Positions 24,936 through 33,722 of a DNA stretch of 64,000 nucleotides are shown here, one piece after another. The stretch's first letter is position 1. Every line of letters starts with the position of its first letter. Where the stretch lies: positions 1,116,001 to 1,180,000 of the forward strand of contig JBKAGT010000005.1 in NCBI GenBank assembly GCA_046290495.1, read 5' to 3'. Source of the stretch: PGYR01 sp046290495 (GTDB lineage Bacteria > Bacteroidota > Ignavibacteria > Kapaibacteriales > UBA2268). The translations under genes were made by a program, and so were the position numbers. The notes beneath the pieces are model-generated. The model did not search any database, had not been told where the DNA came from, and saw only the letters and a list, made by a program, of their open reading frames with translations.

Positions 24936-25475
24936 TTATTTAGATGCAGATTTACCTGCTTTTCTTCTAATAACTTCATCACTATATCTTACACCTTTAC
25001 CTTTGTATGGCTCAGGAAGTCTTAATTTACGTAGCTTTGAAGAAACTTCACCAACTAATTGCTTGTCTGCACCAGATATCTCTACAGTAGTCTGGTTAGG
25101 AGTTGCAAAAGTTATACCATCTGGAGGAATAACTAATATTGGATGAGAATAACCTAAATTTAATATTAACCTATCCCCTTTTAGTTCAGCTCTAAAACCA
25201 ACACCTTCTATAATGAGTGTTTTCTTAAAGCCATTGTTTACACCTTCTACTGCATTTGCTATAAGAGATCTAATCATACCGTGTTTTGATTTTACGGGTT
25301 TAGTCTCATTAGCTCTGTTTACAGTTATTTCGTTGTCTTTTAGTTCAATTGAAATACCTTCTGGTAAGTTTACAGCTTTTTCGCCCAAAGGACCTTTAGC
25401 TGAAACTAAGCCATCTTTTTCAGATACTGTTACCTTCTCAGGGATTTCAATTATTTGATTACCAATTCTAGACAC
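24936..25475 (-). CDS. rplF: 50S ribosomal protein L6
   Basis: 179-residue uL6 near the factor-binding site: MSRIGNQIIEIPEKVTVSE, GPLGEKAVNLP, ANAVEGVNNGFKKTLIIEGVGFRA, and the C-terminal LRLPEPYKGKGVRYSDEVIRRKAGKS signature. Complete and in the standard spc order. Confidence 0.98.
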   Translation of the reverse strand: MSRIGNQIIEIPEKVTVSEKDGLVSAKGPLGEKAVNLPEGISIELKDNEITVNRANETKPVKSKHGMIRSLIANAVEGVNNGFKKTLIIEGVGFRAELKGDRLILNLGYSHPILVIPPDGITFATPNQTTVEISGADKQLVGEVSSKLRKLRLPEPYKGKGVRYSDEVIRRKAGKSASK

Positions 25476-25493
25476 TTGATTTCTCCGATTATA

Positions 25494-25889
25494 TTACCAT
25501 ACGGTACAAATTACTTCGCCACCGACATTATGCTTTCTTGCTTCTTTGTCTGTCAATACACCTCTAGAAGTAGAGATAATTGCCATACCCAATCCATTCT
25601 TTACTCTTGGCAACTGGTCAGAAGGAACATATATTCTTCTACCTGGTTTGCTCACACGAGTAATCTGGTTGAAAGCAGGTTTTTTCTTAAAATATCTTAA
25701 TTCTACTTTGATTTCTCCTTGAACGCCATTATCTACTTCTTCAAAGCCCTCGATGAAGCCTTGTTCTAATAAAATTTTCGATAAAGCAACTTTCATATTA
25801 GATCGTGGAATATTCACAAATCTGTGACCTGCATTACCACCGTTTCTAATTCTCGTTAAGAAATCTGCTATTTGATCTGTTACTGCCAT
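25494..25889 (-). CDS. rpsH: 30S ribosomal protein S8
   Basis: 131 residues from the ATG at 25889: MAVTDQIADFLTRIRNGGNAGHRFVNIPRSN, KVELRYFKKKPAFNQITRVSKPGRRIY, and the C-terminal GMAIISTSRGVLTDKEARKHNVGGEVICTVW. The open frame extends 8 codons further upstream into rpsN, but homologous S8 proteins start at MAVTDQIAD. S8 is a key 16S assembly protein and, in E. coli, the spc-operon repressor; no matching mRNA site was identified here. Confidence 0.97.
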   Translation of the reverse strand: MAVTDQIADFLTRIRNGGNAGHRFVNIPRSNMKVALSKILLEQGFIEGFEEVDNGVQGEIKVELRYFKKKPAFNQITRVSKPGRRIYVPSDQLPRVKNGLGMAIISTSRGVLTDKEARKHNVGGEVICTVW

Positions 25890-25906
25890 AGTTTTTAACC
25901 TAGAAA

Positions 25907-26176
25907 TTACCAACTTGCTTTTTTAATACCGGGCAATTTGCCCTCTAATGCTAACTGTCTGAATACGTGTCTTGTTAGACCGTATTTGCGATATACTGCT
26001 CTGCTCCTACCTGTTACAGAACATCTGTTTACTACTCTTGTTGGAGAGGAGTTTCTTGGAAGTTTTTGCAAACCTTCGTAATCTCCAGCTTCCTTCAATG
26101 CTTGTCTTTTCTCTTCGTACTTAGCTACAAGTTTCTTTCTTTTTTCGTTTCTAGCTATTACACTTTTTCTAGCCAT
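25907..26176 (-). CDS. rpsN: 30S ribosomal protein S14 (zinc-free, long form)
   Basis: 89-residue uS14: ARKSVIARNEKRKKLVAKYEEKRQALKEAGD, then LPRNSSPTRVVNRCSVTGRSRAVYRKYGLTRHVFRQLALEGKLPGIKKASW. It has the long N-terminal helix and lacks the CxxC zinc pairs of the short form. It lies in the head of the 30S. First intact gene after the disrupted stretch. Confidence 0.97.
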   Translation of the reverse strand: MARKSVIARNEKRKKLVAKYEEKRQALKEAGDYEGLQKLPRNSSPTRVVNRCSVTGRSRAVYRKYGLTRHVFRQLALEGKLPGIKKASW

Positions 26177-26190
26177 TTAAAAGCACCTGT

Positions 26191-26748
26191 TTATTGATTT
26201 TTCTTTTTGAATGGGAAACCAAATTCAGTGAGAAGAGCGTGAGCTTCTTCATCAGTCTTAGCGGTAGTAACGAAAGTTACGTCCATACCAGTAATTCTGT
26301 TTACTTTGTCTACATCGATTTCCGGAAATATAATTTGTTCTTTAATTCCTAGAGTGTAGTTACCTCTACCATCAAAACTCTTATCAGGGAAACCTCTAAA
26401 GTCTCTGATACGTGGAGCTGTGATATTGATAAATCTGTCTAAGAACTCATACATTCTGATTCTTCTAAGAGTAACTGAACAACCGATCGGTGTTCCTTCT
26501 CTTAATTTAAAGTTTGAGATTGCAATCTTAGCTTTTCTAACTACTGGTCTTTGACCTGTAATTAATTCTAATTCATTGATTGCAGCTTGTAACAACTTCG
26601 GGTCTTGAGTTGAACTACAACACCCATATTCAAACTAATTTTCTTTAACTTCGCACTTCCATTGGAGATTTATAGTTGAATCTCTTTGCATTGCCGGTAT
26701 TACATTTTCTTTGTGTCGACTTGGAGTTTGCTACAGGTATTTCTTCAT
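26191..26748 (-). pseudogene. rplE: 50S ribosomal protein L5, 5' part frameshifted (likely sequence error)
   Basis: The C-terminal 134 residues are intact (LLQAAINELELITGQRPVVRKAKIAISNFKLREG, EFLDRFINITAPRIRDFRGF). Upstream, pieces of the N-terminus are readable only by changing frame: MKKYL, KLQVD, ENVIPAMQRD, NYKSPMEVP, LKKISLNMGV, STQDPK. At least three small deletions, mostly in repeated bases, separate these pieces. The start ATG is probably at 26748, overlapping the end of rplX. L5 binds 5S rRNA and is essential, so real loss is unlikely. Confidence 0.85.
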
Positions 26749-27064
26749 TCCTGTTGCATCTTCAAATCTTTGTCCTTCAAATGCGAATATGTCTCTTTTC
26801 GATACCGCTTTTGCATGACTTATTGTATCCCGTAATTTACTTTATTTTTATATCTTTTGACATTAGAGTAGTGAATAGGAGCGCTCTTAGTCACTCTACC
26901 ACCTTGCTGATTTTGTTGGCTTGGCTTTTCATGCTTAATTTTTTCATTTATGCCTTCTACCAACACCTTCATTTTAGTAGGATAAACCTCTAAAACTCTT
27001 CTTCTTTTCTTTGTCAACACCAGTATAACTTTTACGTTATCACCTTTTTTATACTAAGTTTCAT
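26745..27064 (-). pseudogene. rplX: 50S ribosomal protein L24, frameshifted (likely sequence error)
   Basis: Starts MKLSIKK at 27064. After frame changes it continues GDNVKVI, VDK, RRVLEVYPTKMKVLVEGINEKIKHEKPSQQNQQGG, SAPIHYSNV (KOW-domain protein), then GIEKRHIRI and KDKDLKMQQE before a TGA overlapping the L5 start. At least three indels. L24 starts large-subunit assembly. The end coordinate depends on the reconstruction. Confidence 0.75.
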
Positions 27065-27088
27065 CTTTATAAACTCTTATATTTCTAT

Positions 27089-27432
27089 TTATAGTACTTC
27101 GGGAGCTAAAGAAACAATCTTCATATTGCTTCTCTCTCAGTTCTCTTGCAACTGTTGAATAAGGTACCTTGGTGCCTTTTTGATTAATAATAACAGCAGC
27201 TTATCGTCAAATCTGATGTAAGAACCATCTTCTCTTCTTTGTTCTTTTGCAGTTCTACACTAAGCTTTACTACTTCACCTTTCTTAACGCCACCATTTGT
27301 ATAGCTGACTTTACTGAGGCAAAATCAAAATCTGCTGCGAGGTTTTTGCCGTCCACCAATACTCTAATACATCTAATTTTTTTAGCACCAGAGTTATCTG
27401 GCAACAGCTAAGTTCGTTTCTTCTTGTATCAT
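27089..27432 (-). pseudogene. rplN: 50S ribosomal protein L14, frameshifted (likely sequence error)
   Basis: Starts MIQEETNLAVA at 27432 and ends MKIVSLAPEVL before a stop at 27089. In between DNSGAKKIRCIRVL, ASVKSAI, NGGVKKGEVVK, KEQRREDGSYIRFDD, and VARELREK lie in different frames, so four or more indels are present. All expected uL14 blocks can be found in order, which points to miscalled sequence rather than decay. Confidence 0.82.
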
Positions 27433-27447
27433 CTTAGTTTCCTAAAA

Positions 27448-27723
27448 TTAATTAGCTTTTTCTACTATATTAATAAGATTCCATCTCTTAGTTTTACTAA
27501 GTGTCTTATCTCTTGTACTCTTACTAATCTCCTTCACACACTCATTGTTTCATCTGTGCAGTCTTTTTTCGATACTTTATAATACTTCTTATAAAGAGGG
27601 TGAGAAACTGTCTTTCCGTCTTTACAGTGATAGTTTTATCTGCTTTGTTTGATCAACAACACCTTGTAATACTTTCTTACGTGAAGTTGTTTCTTGTTTA
27701 TTTTCTTTTGTTTGCTCTGCCAT
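27448..27723 (-). pseudogene. rpsQ: 30S ribosomal protein S17, frameshifted (likely sequence error)
   Basis: Starts MAEQTKENKQETTSRKKVLQGVV at 27723 and ends KTKRWNLINIVEKAN before a stop at 27448. The middle, HPLYKKYYKVSKK and ECVKEISK, is in other frames; four or more indels. Order and content match uS17, an early 16S-binding protein. Confidence 0.82.
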
Positions 27724-27733
27724 AACTTATCCT

Positions 27734-27929
27734 TACTTAGAACTTCTCTCTCTTAAAATTGTTTTCATTTTAGCGATATCACGTCTCAAGATTCTAAGAT
27801 ATGTAGTATCTTGCAGTGCTTTAAAGCATGTTGGAACTTCTGTTTTTGCTAGAGTCTCTTAGACTCTTCCCAATTAATTAAATCTTGGTCCGTCAATTCT
27901 CTCAAATCTTTTGCTGATCTTGGTTTCAT
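27734..27929 (-). pseudogene. rpmC: 50S ribosomal protein L29, one frameshift (likely sequence error)
   Basis: Starts MKPRSAKDLRELTDQDLINWEE at 27929. After one frame change it continues LAKTEVPTCFKALQDTTYLRILRRD then IAKMKTILRERSSK to a stop at 27734. Both halves are clear uL29 (exit-tunnel protein). Only one indel in or near SKRL is needed to restore it. Confidence 0.85.
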
Positions 27930-27934
27930 TACTT

Positions 27935-28342
27935 TTAGCCTCTGGTCAACTCGTGACACAAATTTGTTTTTACTGGTAATTTTGAGCAGCTAATCTCATT
28001 GCTTCTTTAGCTCTTTCTTCACTCACACCATCAATTTCAAACATGATACGACCAGGTCTTACCACTGCTTCCCAGCCTTCTGGTGAACCTTTACCTTTAC
28101 CCATTCTGGTTTCAGCAGGTTCTTATAAATGGCTTATCAGGAAATATTCTGATCCAGATTTTACCATCTCTTCGTAAGTATCTGTTTATTGCAATACGCA
28201 GACTCAATTTGTCTGTTAGTTATCGATACTGGCTCTAAAATTTCAACCATAAGAACCGAAAGTAACTAATGAACTCTGTAGGCCTTACTTTTCTTCTTCC
28301 TCTGTGCGTCTTTCTATGTTTTACTCTTTTAGGACTTAACAT
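27935..28342 (-). pseudogene. rplP: 50S ribosomal protein L16, frameshifted (likely sequence error)
   Basis: Starts MLSPKRVKHRKTHRGRRK at 28342. Pieces in changing frames follow: LVTFGSYG, ILEPVSITNRQIES, INRYLRRDGKIWIRIFPDKPF, PAETRMGKGKGSPEGWEAVV, then PGRIMFEIDGVSEERAKEAM and RLAAQ, KTKFVSR. Four or more indels, generally single-base losses in short homopolymers. uL16 organises the A site and peptidyl transferase centre. Its stop is placed near 27935 but is uncertain. Confidence 0.83.
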
Positions 28343-28363
28343 TTTATTGTTCCAATTTTATAT

Positions 28364-28993
28364 TTATACCGCGACTACATCGCCTTTACAAATCCAAACT
28401 TTTACGCCGATAGTTCCGTAGATTGTGAAAGCAGTTGCTGTACCGTAATCTATCTCTGCTCTTAGTGTATGCAAAGGAGTACGCCCTTCTTTGTACTGTT
28501 CAGTACGAGCCATCTCAGCACCACCCAATCTACCAGATGCCATTACTTTTATACCCTCTGCTCCCATTCTAGTAGCAGCAGATACAGCTTGCTTAAGTGC
28601 TCTTCTGAAAGAAATTCTTCCTTCCAATTGTTGAGCAATATTCTCAGCAACTAATAGCGCATCTAATTCTGGACGCTTGATTTCATTTATCATCAACTTA
28701 ACATCTTTCTTAGTTACTTGTTTCAACTCTTCTTCTAGTTGAGTGATATCTCTACCAGAACGACCGATGATTACACCTGGTCTTGAAGTATTAATAGTTA
28801 CTCTAAGTTGTTTAGCTGTTCTTTCTACTATAATTCTTGATATACCAGCATTCTTCTTTCTATTTCTTATATAGTTTCTTACTTGTATATCTTCTAGAAT
28901 CTTTTCAGCCATGTTCTTTTCGTCGAACCAGTTAGCATCCCAGCTTCTATTTATACCTAGTCTTATACCTATAGGATTAGTTTTTTGTCCCAA
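28364..28993 (-). CDS. rpsC: 30S ribosomal protein S3
   Basis: 209-residue uS3: MGQKTNPIGIRLGINRSWDANWF, KH domain IVERTAKQLRVTINTSRPGVIIGRSGRDI, and the C-terminal GRLGGAEMARTEQYKEGRTPLHTLRAEIDYG. Part of the mRNA entry site. Complete; the disrupted rplP follows after 21 bases. Confidence 0.98.
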   Translation of the reverse strand: MGQKTNPIGIRLGINRSWDANWFDEKNMAEKILEDIQVRNYIRNRKKNAGISRIIVERTAKQLRVTINTSRPGVIIGRSGRDITQLEEELKQVTKKDVKLMINEIKRPELDALLVAENIAQQLEGRISFRRALKQAVSAATRMGAEGIKVMASGRLGGAEMARTEQYKEGRTPLHTLRAEIDYGTATAFTIYGTIGVKVWICKGDVVAV

Positions 28994-28996
28994 GAC

Positions 28997-29392
28997 TTAC
29001 CCCTCTGAATCAATTTTTTCAGTTTCTAAATTCTTTTGATTGTGATCTAGAGTTTGTAACTCTATAGTAAGATGATTAGATCTTTTACGTATTCTAAAAG
29101 CTCTACCCATTGGTGCCGGCTGAATTCTCTTCATTGTCGGACCTTGGTTCGAATAAATGGCACTGATAACTATTTCATTATTATCGTAGCTCATTCCTTC
29201 TTCAGTAGCTTTGTTGTTCAAGTTTGATATAGCAGAACGTAATACATCTTTTGTCACTCTTGCAGCCAAATTAGGAGTACTGCTAAGTATATTCAATGCT
29301 TCTTCGGCTGATTTTCCACGTATCAAATCTATAACCAAGCGCATTTTACGCGGTGAAGATTTGATATATTTTTTAAGTGCTCTTGCTTGCAT
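28997..29392 (-). CDS. rplV: 50S ribosomal protein L22
   Basis: 131-residue uL22: ALKKYIKSSPRKMRLVIDLIRGKSAEEALNIL, then the beta-hairpin loop that lines the exit tunnel (GPTMKRIQPAPMGRAFRIRKRSNHLTI). It carries a short extra C-terminal tail (QTLDHNQKNLETEKIDSEG) beyond the usual end. Three bases before rpsC. Confidence 0.97.
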   Translation of the reverse strand: MQARALKKYIKSSPRKMRLVIDLIRGKSAEEALNILSSTPNLAARVTKDVLRSAISNLNNKATEEGMSYDNNEIVISAIYSNQGPTMKRIQPAPMGRAFRIRKRSNHLTIELQTLDHNQKNLETEKIDSEG

Positions 29393-29420
29393 TTATCTAT
29401 TTACCTAATTAATTGCTTTC

Positions 29421-29690
29421 TTATTTCTTTCTGTGACCTGAGTGGCCTCTGTAGTTCCTAGTTGGAGAAAATTCGCCAAACTTGTGACCTACCATATTCT
29501 CTGTTACATACACAGGGATAAAACTTTTACCATTGTGTACTGCTACTGTATGTCCTACAAAATCAGGAGTAATTGTAGAAGAACGTGACCAAGTTTTGAT
29601 TACTGTCTTCTTGTTTGATTCAATTACCTTATCAATTTTCTTCTGAAGTTTGTAATATACGTATATACCTTTTTTTAAAGATCTAGACAT
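29421..29690 (-). CDS. rpsS: 30S ribosomal protein S19
   Basis: 89-residue uS19 in the 30S head: MSRSLKKGIYVYYKLQKKID, KTWSRSSTITPDFVGHTVAVHNGKSFIPVYVTENMVGHKFGEFSPTR with C-terminal RGHSGHRKK. Complete, three bases after rplB. Confidence 0.98.
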   Translation of the reverse strand: MSRSLKKGIYVYYKLQKKIDKVIESNKKTVIKTWSRSSTITPDFVGHTVAVHNGKSFIPVYVTENMVGHKFGEFSPTRNYRGHSGHRKK

Positions 29691-29693
29691 ACT

Positions 29694-30545
29694 CTATTTA
29701 CCCTGCTTTTTGTTTTTACGTCTTCTAATAATCAACTTATTACTCTTATTTTTAAGTTTTCTAGTCTTAGCTCCTTTAGCATTCTTACCCCAAGGTGATC
29801 TCGGGTGTAATCTACCACCACCAGATTTAGAGCGGCCTTCACCACCACCCATAGGGTGATCTACTGGGTTCATCGCCATACCTCTAGTCTGAGGTTTCTT
29901 GCCTAGCCATCTGTTACGACCAGCTTTACCTAGAATTATGTTCTCATGTTCTATGTTACTTACTCTACCAAGTGTAGCGTAGCAAGTCTTCAATACCATT
30001 CTTATTTCACCAGATGGCAATTTCAGTTGTGCATACTTTTTGTCAAATCCAACTACCTGAGCTGACTGACCTGCACTCCTTACCATTTGACCACCTTTAC
30101 CTGGCTTCATTTCAATGTTGTGTACTGAGAAACCAGTAGGAATGCTGCCCAATGGTAAAGCATTACCATCGTTAAGTTCTGCATCTGGTCCTTGTTCAAG
30201 AACATCACCGGCAGTTATACCGTGTGGACATAGTATATATCTTTTCTCACCATCTTTGTAAGAAACTAAAGCGATGAATGCAGATCTGTTCGGATCGTAC
30301 TCTACAGTTTCTACAGTAGCTTTATCGCCAATTCTGTTTCTTTTCCAATCGATGATTCTATATCTTCTCTTATTACCACCACCTCTGTGACGTGATGTAA
30401 TCTTACCTGTGTTATTACGCCCACCACTCTTTTTGATTGGCTTTAGCAACGGCTTATACGGTTTGTCAGTAGTAAGTTCTTCGTACTTATTTACCGAATA
30501 ATTTCTCGTTCCCGGAGTAATTGGTTTTAATTTTCTAATACCCAT
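29694..30545 (-). CDS. rplB: 50S ribosomal protein L2
   Basis: 283-residue uL2, near the peptidyl transferase centre: IRKLKPITPGTRNYSV, GGRNNTGKITSRHRGGGNKRRYRIIDW, and the conserved loop RGMAMNPVDHPMGGGEGRS containing the His important for activity (VDHPMGG). Complete. Confidence 0.98.
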   Translation of the reverse strand: MGIRKLKPITPGTRNYSVNKYEELTTDKPYKPLLKPIKKSGGRNNTGKITSRHRGGGNKRRYRIIDWKRNRIGDKATVETVEYDPNRSAFIALVSYKDGEKRYILCPHGITAGDVLEQGPDAELNDGNALPLGSIPTGFSVHNIEMKPGKGGQMVRSAGQSAQVVGFDKKYAQLKLPSGEIRMVLKTCYATLGRVSNIEHENIILGKAGRNRWLGKKPQTRGMAMNPVDHPMGGGEGRSKSGGGRLHPRSPWGKNAKGAKTRKLKNKSNKLIIRRRKNKKQGK

Positions 30546-30561
30546 AGTAATTATCTTTTAT

Positions 30562-30858
30562 TTATTCTTGAGCGCCAGATACTAATTCAATTTCATGGCC
30601 TTCTGCCAACGTTACATAAGCTTTTTTGTATGATCTGGTTTTACCAACTTGCATACCTTGCTTAGTATATCTTCTTTTTACTTTTCCTTTTACATTCAAT
30701 GTTCTTACGTTTCTTACAACGACTTCGAACATATCTTCGACTGCCTTCTTTATCTGAGGTTTAGTAGATTTTACATCTACTTCGAATACATACTGGCCTT
30801 GCTCAGCTAATGTCATTCCTTTCTCAGTAATTATTGGTCTTTTTAATACTATAGCCAT
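30562..30858 (-). CDS. rplW: 50S ribosomal protein L23
   Basis: 98-residue uL23 at the tunnel exit, docking site for trigger factor and SRP: LKRPIITEKGMTLAEQGQYVFEVDVKSTKPQIKKAVEDMF, VRTLNVKGKVKR. Complete; lies between rplD and rplB. Confidence 0.97.
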   Translation of the reverse strand: MAIVLKRPIITEKGMTLAEQGQYVFEVDVKSTKPQIKKAVEDMFEVVVRNVRTLNVKGKVKRRYTKQGMQVGKTRSYKKAYVTLAEGHEIELVSGAQE

Positions 30859-30867
30859 GTTATTATC

Positions 30868-31491
30868 TTAGTTTAGTATTTGTTCAATTTTTTCGATTGA
30901 CCCTTTCAAGAACAATATTTTCTTATGCGATAGTATATCGTAAGTAGATACTTGTTCTGCGGGTTTTACATTCAATTTATTAATATTTCTTGCAGATCTG
31001 TATAGATATTCGTTGTGTTCAGGAATTACGAACAGAATCGAATTATCATTTAGTTCCAAGTTATTAATAACTGATGCTATTTCTTTTGTTTTGTATTCAG
31101 ATAAGTTGAAATCTTCTACTACTCTCAAGTTGTCTTCTGCAAACCTTGATGATAGAGCTGACTTACGAGCCAATCTGTTAACTTTCTTGTTCATTTTCTT
31201 ATGGAACAATTGTGGTTTTGGTCCGTGAATAGTTCCACCGCCAACCCAGATAGGTGAACGAGTTGAACCAGCACGAGCAGTACCACGACCTTTTTGTTTC
31301 CATGGTTTACGGCCACCACCTCTAACTTCCGAACGTACCTTAGTTTTTCTAGTACCTTGTCTTTTGTTAGCTAAGTGGAACACTACTGCAGAGTGCATAG
31401 CTGCTTCATTTGGCTCTATGCCAAAGATATCAGCATTCAGATCTACTGTACCTGCTTTCTGTCCGTCTTTATTGTAAACTTCTGCTTGCAT
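30868..31491 (-). CDS. rplD: 50S ribosomal protein L4
   Basis: 207-residue uL4: an extended tunnel loop KRQGTRKTKVRSEVRGGGRKPWKQKGRGTARAGSTRSPIWVGGG and a Rossmann-like globular part. L4 represses the S10 operon in enterobacteria; no equivalent leader was found upstream of rpsJ here. Complete. Confidence 0.97.
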   Translation of the reverse strand: MQAEVYNKDGQKAGTVDLNADIFGIEPNEAAMHSAVVFHLANKRQGTRKTKVRSEVRGGGRKPWKQKGRGTARAGSTRSPIWVGGGTIHGPKPQLFHKKMNKKVNRLARKSALSSRFAEDNLRVVEDFNLSEYKTKEIASVINNLELNDNSILFVIPEHNEYLYRSARNINKLNVKPAEQVSTYDILSHKKILFLKGSIEKIEQILN

Positions 31492-31502
31492 TTTTCTAAT
31501 GC

Positions 31503-32123
31503 CTATTTATAAATTTCTAAATAAGAGTTACGTGTACCTGGTACACTTCCTTTCACTAGGATAATATTTTTATCCGGGAATACTTCAACTACTTCCATAT
31601 TCGCTATAGTTACAGTATCTCCACCCATTCTTCCGGCCATTCTTAAACCTTTCATAACACGAGATGGATCAGATGATTGTCCAATAGAACCAGGGTGTCT
31701 TTGTCTGTTTTTCTGACCGTGAGTGGCCATACCAACACCTTTAAAGTTGTAACGTTTCATTACACCTTGGAAACCTTTCCCTTTCGAAGTGCCTTTTACT
31801 TTAAGTAAATCGCCTGCTTCAAATTGCTCTACAGTCAAAGTATCACCGACTTTCGCCTCTTCTTGATAGTCTCTAACTTCTTTAAGAACATAAGCTGGTT
31901 TAACACCTGCTTTTTGGAAATGGCCCTTTTGAGCTTTATTTACATTCTTGTCTGATTTCTCATCAAAAGTTATTTGAATAGCATTATAACCATCTGTTTC
32001 ATCAGTCTTTACTTGACTAACGTAGCAAGGTCCAGCTTCAATTACTGTGCACGGTACGTGTGTGCCGTCCTCAGTAAAATAACTTGTCATACCTTTTTTC
32101 TTGCCAATGATAGCTGCTTCCAT
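31503..32123 (-). CDS. rplC: 50S ribosomal protein L3
   Basis: 206-residue uL3: IIGKKKGMTSYFTEDGTHVPCTVIEAGPCYV, then KGKGFQGVMKRYNFKGVGMATHGQKNRQRHPGSIGQSSDPSRVMKGLRMAGRMGG, which contains the Gln modified by PrmB in other bacteria (HPGSIGQ). Near the peptidyl transferase centre. Complete. Confidence 0.98.
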   Translation of the reverse strand: MEAAIIGKKKGMTSYFTEDGTHVPCTVIEAGPCYVSQVKTDETDGYNAIQITFDEKSDKNVNKAQKGHFQKAGVKPAYVLKEVRDYQEEAKVGDTLTVEQFEAGDLLKVKGTSKGKGFQGVMKRYNFKGVGMATHGQKNRQRHPGSIGQSSDPSRVMKGLRMAGRMGGDTVTIANMEVVEVFPDKNIILVKGSVPGTRNSYLEIYK

Positions 32124-32134
32124 TTTCTAACCTT

Positions 32135-32443
32135 TTATACCTTTACTTCTACATCTACGCCAGCAGGTAACTCTATTTTCATTAGAGCATCTACTGTTTT
32201 TTGCGAAGAACTAAATATGTCAATTAATCTTTTGTGGACTCTAGTTTCGAATTGCTCACGTGATTTTTTATCTACGTGTGGCGATCTATTTACTGTGTAA
32301 ATAGTTTTGTGAGTGGGTAGTGGTATCGGACCCGATACCACTGCTCCAGTTTGCTTCACAGTTTTTACGATTCTATCACTAGATTTGTCAATCAAATTGT
32401 GATCGTATGACTTTAATTTTATTCTTATTTTTTGTGTTGACAC
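32135..32443 (-). CDS. rpsJ: 30S ribosomal protein S10
   Basis: 102-residue uS10: KIRIKLKSYDHNLIDKSSDRIVKTVKQTGA, GPIPLPTHKTIYTVNRSPHVDKKSREQFETRVHKRLIDI. Also the NusB partner in antitermination. Follows tuf after 30 bases without a terminator, so the str and S10 groups appear transcribed together. Confidence 0.98.
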   Translation of the reverse strand: MSTQKIRIKLKSYDHNLIDKSSDRIVKTVKQTGAVVSGPIPLPTHKTIYTVNRSPHVDKKSREQFETRVHKRLIDIFSSSQKTVDALMKIELPAGVDVEVKV

Positions 32444-32473
32444 TTTATAAACCTATAGTTTGTGCGAGTACAA

Positions 32474-33682
32474 TTACTCAACAATTTTAGTTACAACGCC
32501 TGCACCTACAGTTCTACCACCCTCACGGATCGCAAATCTTAAACCTTCTTCCATTGCTACTGGTGAAATCAACTCGATGCTAATTTCATCTAAGTTATCA
32601 CCAGGCATTACCATCTCAGTACCTTCGGGTAAGTGCAATGAACCAGTTACGTCAGTTGTTCTGAAGTAGAATTGTGGTCTGTAACCAGAGAAGAATGGAG
32701 TGTGACGTCCGCCTTCTTCTTTCTTAAGTACGTAAACTTGAGCACCAAACTTGTGGTGAGGAGTTATTGTACCTGGCTTACTTATAACCATACCTCTTTC
32801 TAATTCGTCTTTTTCAACACCACGTAGTAATAGACCTACGTTATCACCAGCTTGACCTTGATCCAATAATTTACGGAACATTTCTACACCAGTACAAGTA
32901 GTTTTCTTTTTAAGACCGAAACCAACGATTTCTACTTCATCGTTCACGTTTACAATCCCTCTTTCGATTCTACCAGTACCTACTGTACCACGACCAGTGA
33001 TAGAGAAAACGTCCTCTACTGGCATCAAGAATGGCTTTTCAGTGTCTCTTTCTGGAGTTGGAATATACTCATCTACTGCATCCATCAATTCATAGATAGA
33101 TTTGAATCTTTCGTCATCTGGAGTAGTTGATGCATCAGTACCAGCTTCTAGAGCTTGTAGTGCAGAACCTTTGATAATTGGAATATCATCACCAGGGAAA
33201 TCGTAAGAAGATAATAATTCTCTAACTTCCATTTCTACTAATTCAGCTAATTCTTCGTCAGCGATGTCAATCTTGTTCATGAATACAACAATCTTTGGTA
33301 CACCTACTTGACGAGCTAATAGGATATGCTCTCTAGTTTGTGGCATAGGACCATCTGTAGCAGCTACTACTAGTATTGCACCGTCCATTTGTGCAGCACC
33401 AGTAATCATGTTCTTTACATAATCCGCGTGACCAGGACAATCTACGTGTGCGTAGTGTCTTCCTTCAGTTTCATACTCTACGTGAGAAGATGCGATAGTA
33501 ATACCACGCTCTTTCTCTTCTGGTGCGTTATCGATTTGATCGAAACTTCTACTTTCACCATAACCTTTTTTGAACAATGACACAGTAATTGCTGCTGTCA
33601 AAGTTGTTTTCCCGTGATCCACGTGACCAATTGTACCTACGTTAACATGGGGCTTACTACGGTCGAATTTTTCTTTAGCCAT
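32474..33682 (-). CDS. tuf: Elongation factor Tu
   Basis: 402-residue GTPase delivering aminoacyl-tRNA. G1 GHVDHGKTT, switch I RGITIASSHVEYE, G3 DCPGHADY, G4 NKID, G5 SAL (GSALQAL). Domain II has GRGTVGTGRIERGIVNVNDEVEI and domain III GTITPHHKFGAQVYVLKKEEGGRH. Slightly longer than the usual 394-398 because of a few extra residues around DASTTPDDERF. Sits between the EF-G2 gene and rpsJ; no tRNA genes are around it, unlike many Bacteroidota tuf loci. Confidence 0.98.
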   Translation of the reverse strand: MAKEKFDRSKPHVNVGTIGHVDHGKTTLTAAITVSLFKKGYGESRSFDQIDNAPEEKERGITIASSHVEYETEGRHYAHVDCPGHADYVKNMITGAAQMDGAILVVAATDGPMPQTREHILLARQVGVPKIVVFMNKIDIADEELAELVEMEVRELLSSYDFPGDDIPIIKGSALQALEAGTDASTTPDDERFKSIYELMDAVDEYIPTPERDTEKPFLMPVEDVFSITGRGTVGTGRIERGIVNVNDEVEIVGFGLKKKTTCTGVEMFRKLLDQGQAGDNVGLLLRGVEKDELERGMVISKPGTITPHHKFGAQVYVLKKEEGGRHTPFFSGYRPQFYFRTTDVTGSLHLPEGTEMVMPGDNLDEISIELISPVAMEEGLRFAIREGGRTVGAGVVTKIVE

Positions 33683-33722
33683 TTTTAGCTCCTATTATAA
33701 TTATTATTATTAATTTTACTTG

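Noticed and set aside
26676..26993. 105-residue plus-strand frame over rplE/rplX
   Set aside because: It is a shadow of the frameshifted ribosomal genes on the other strand.
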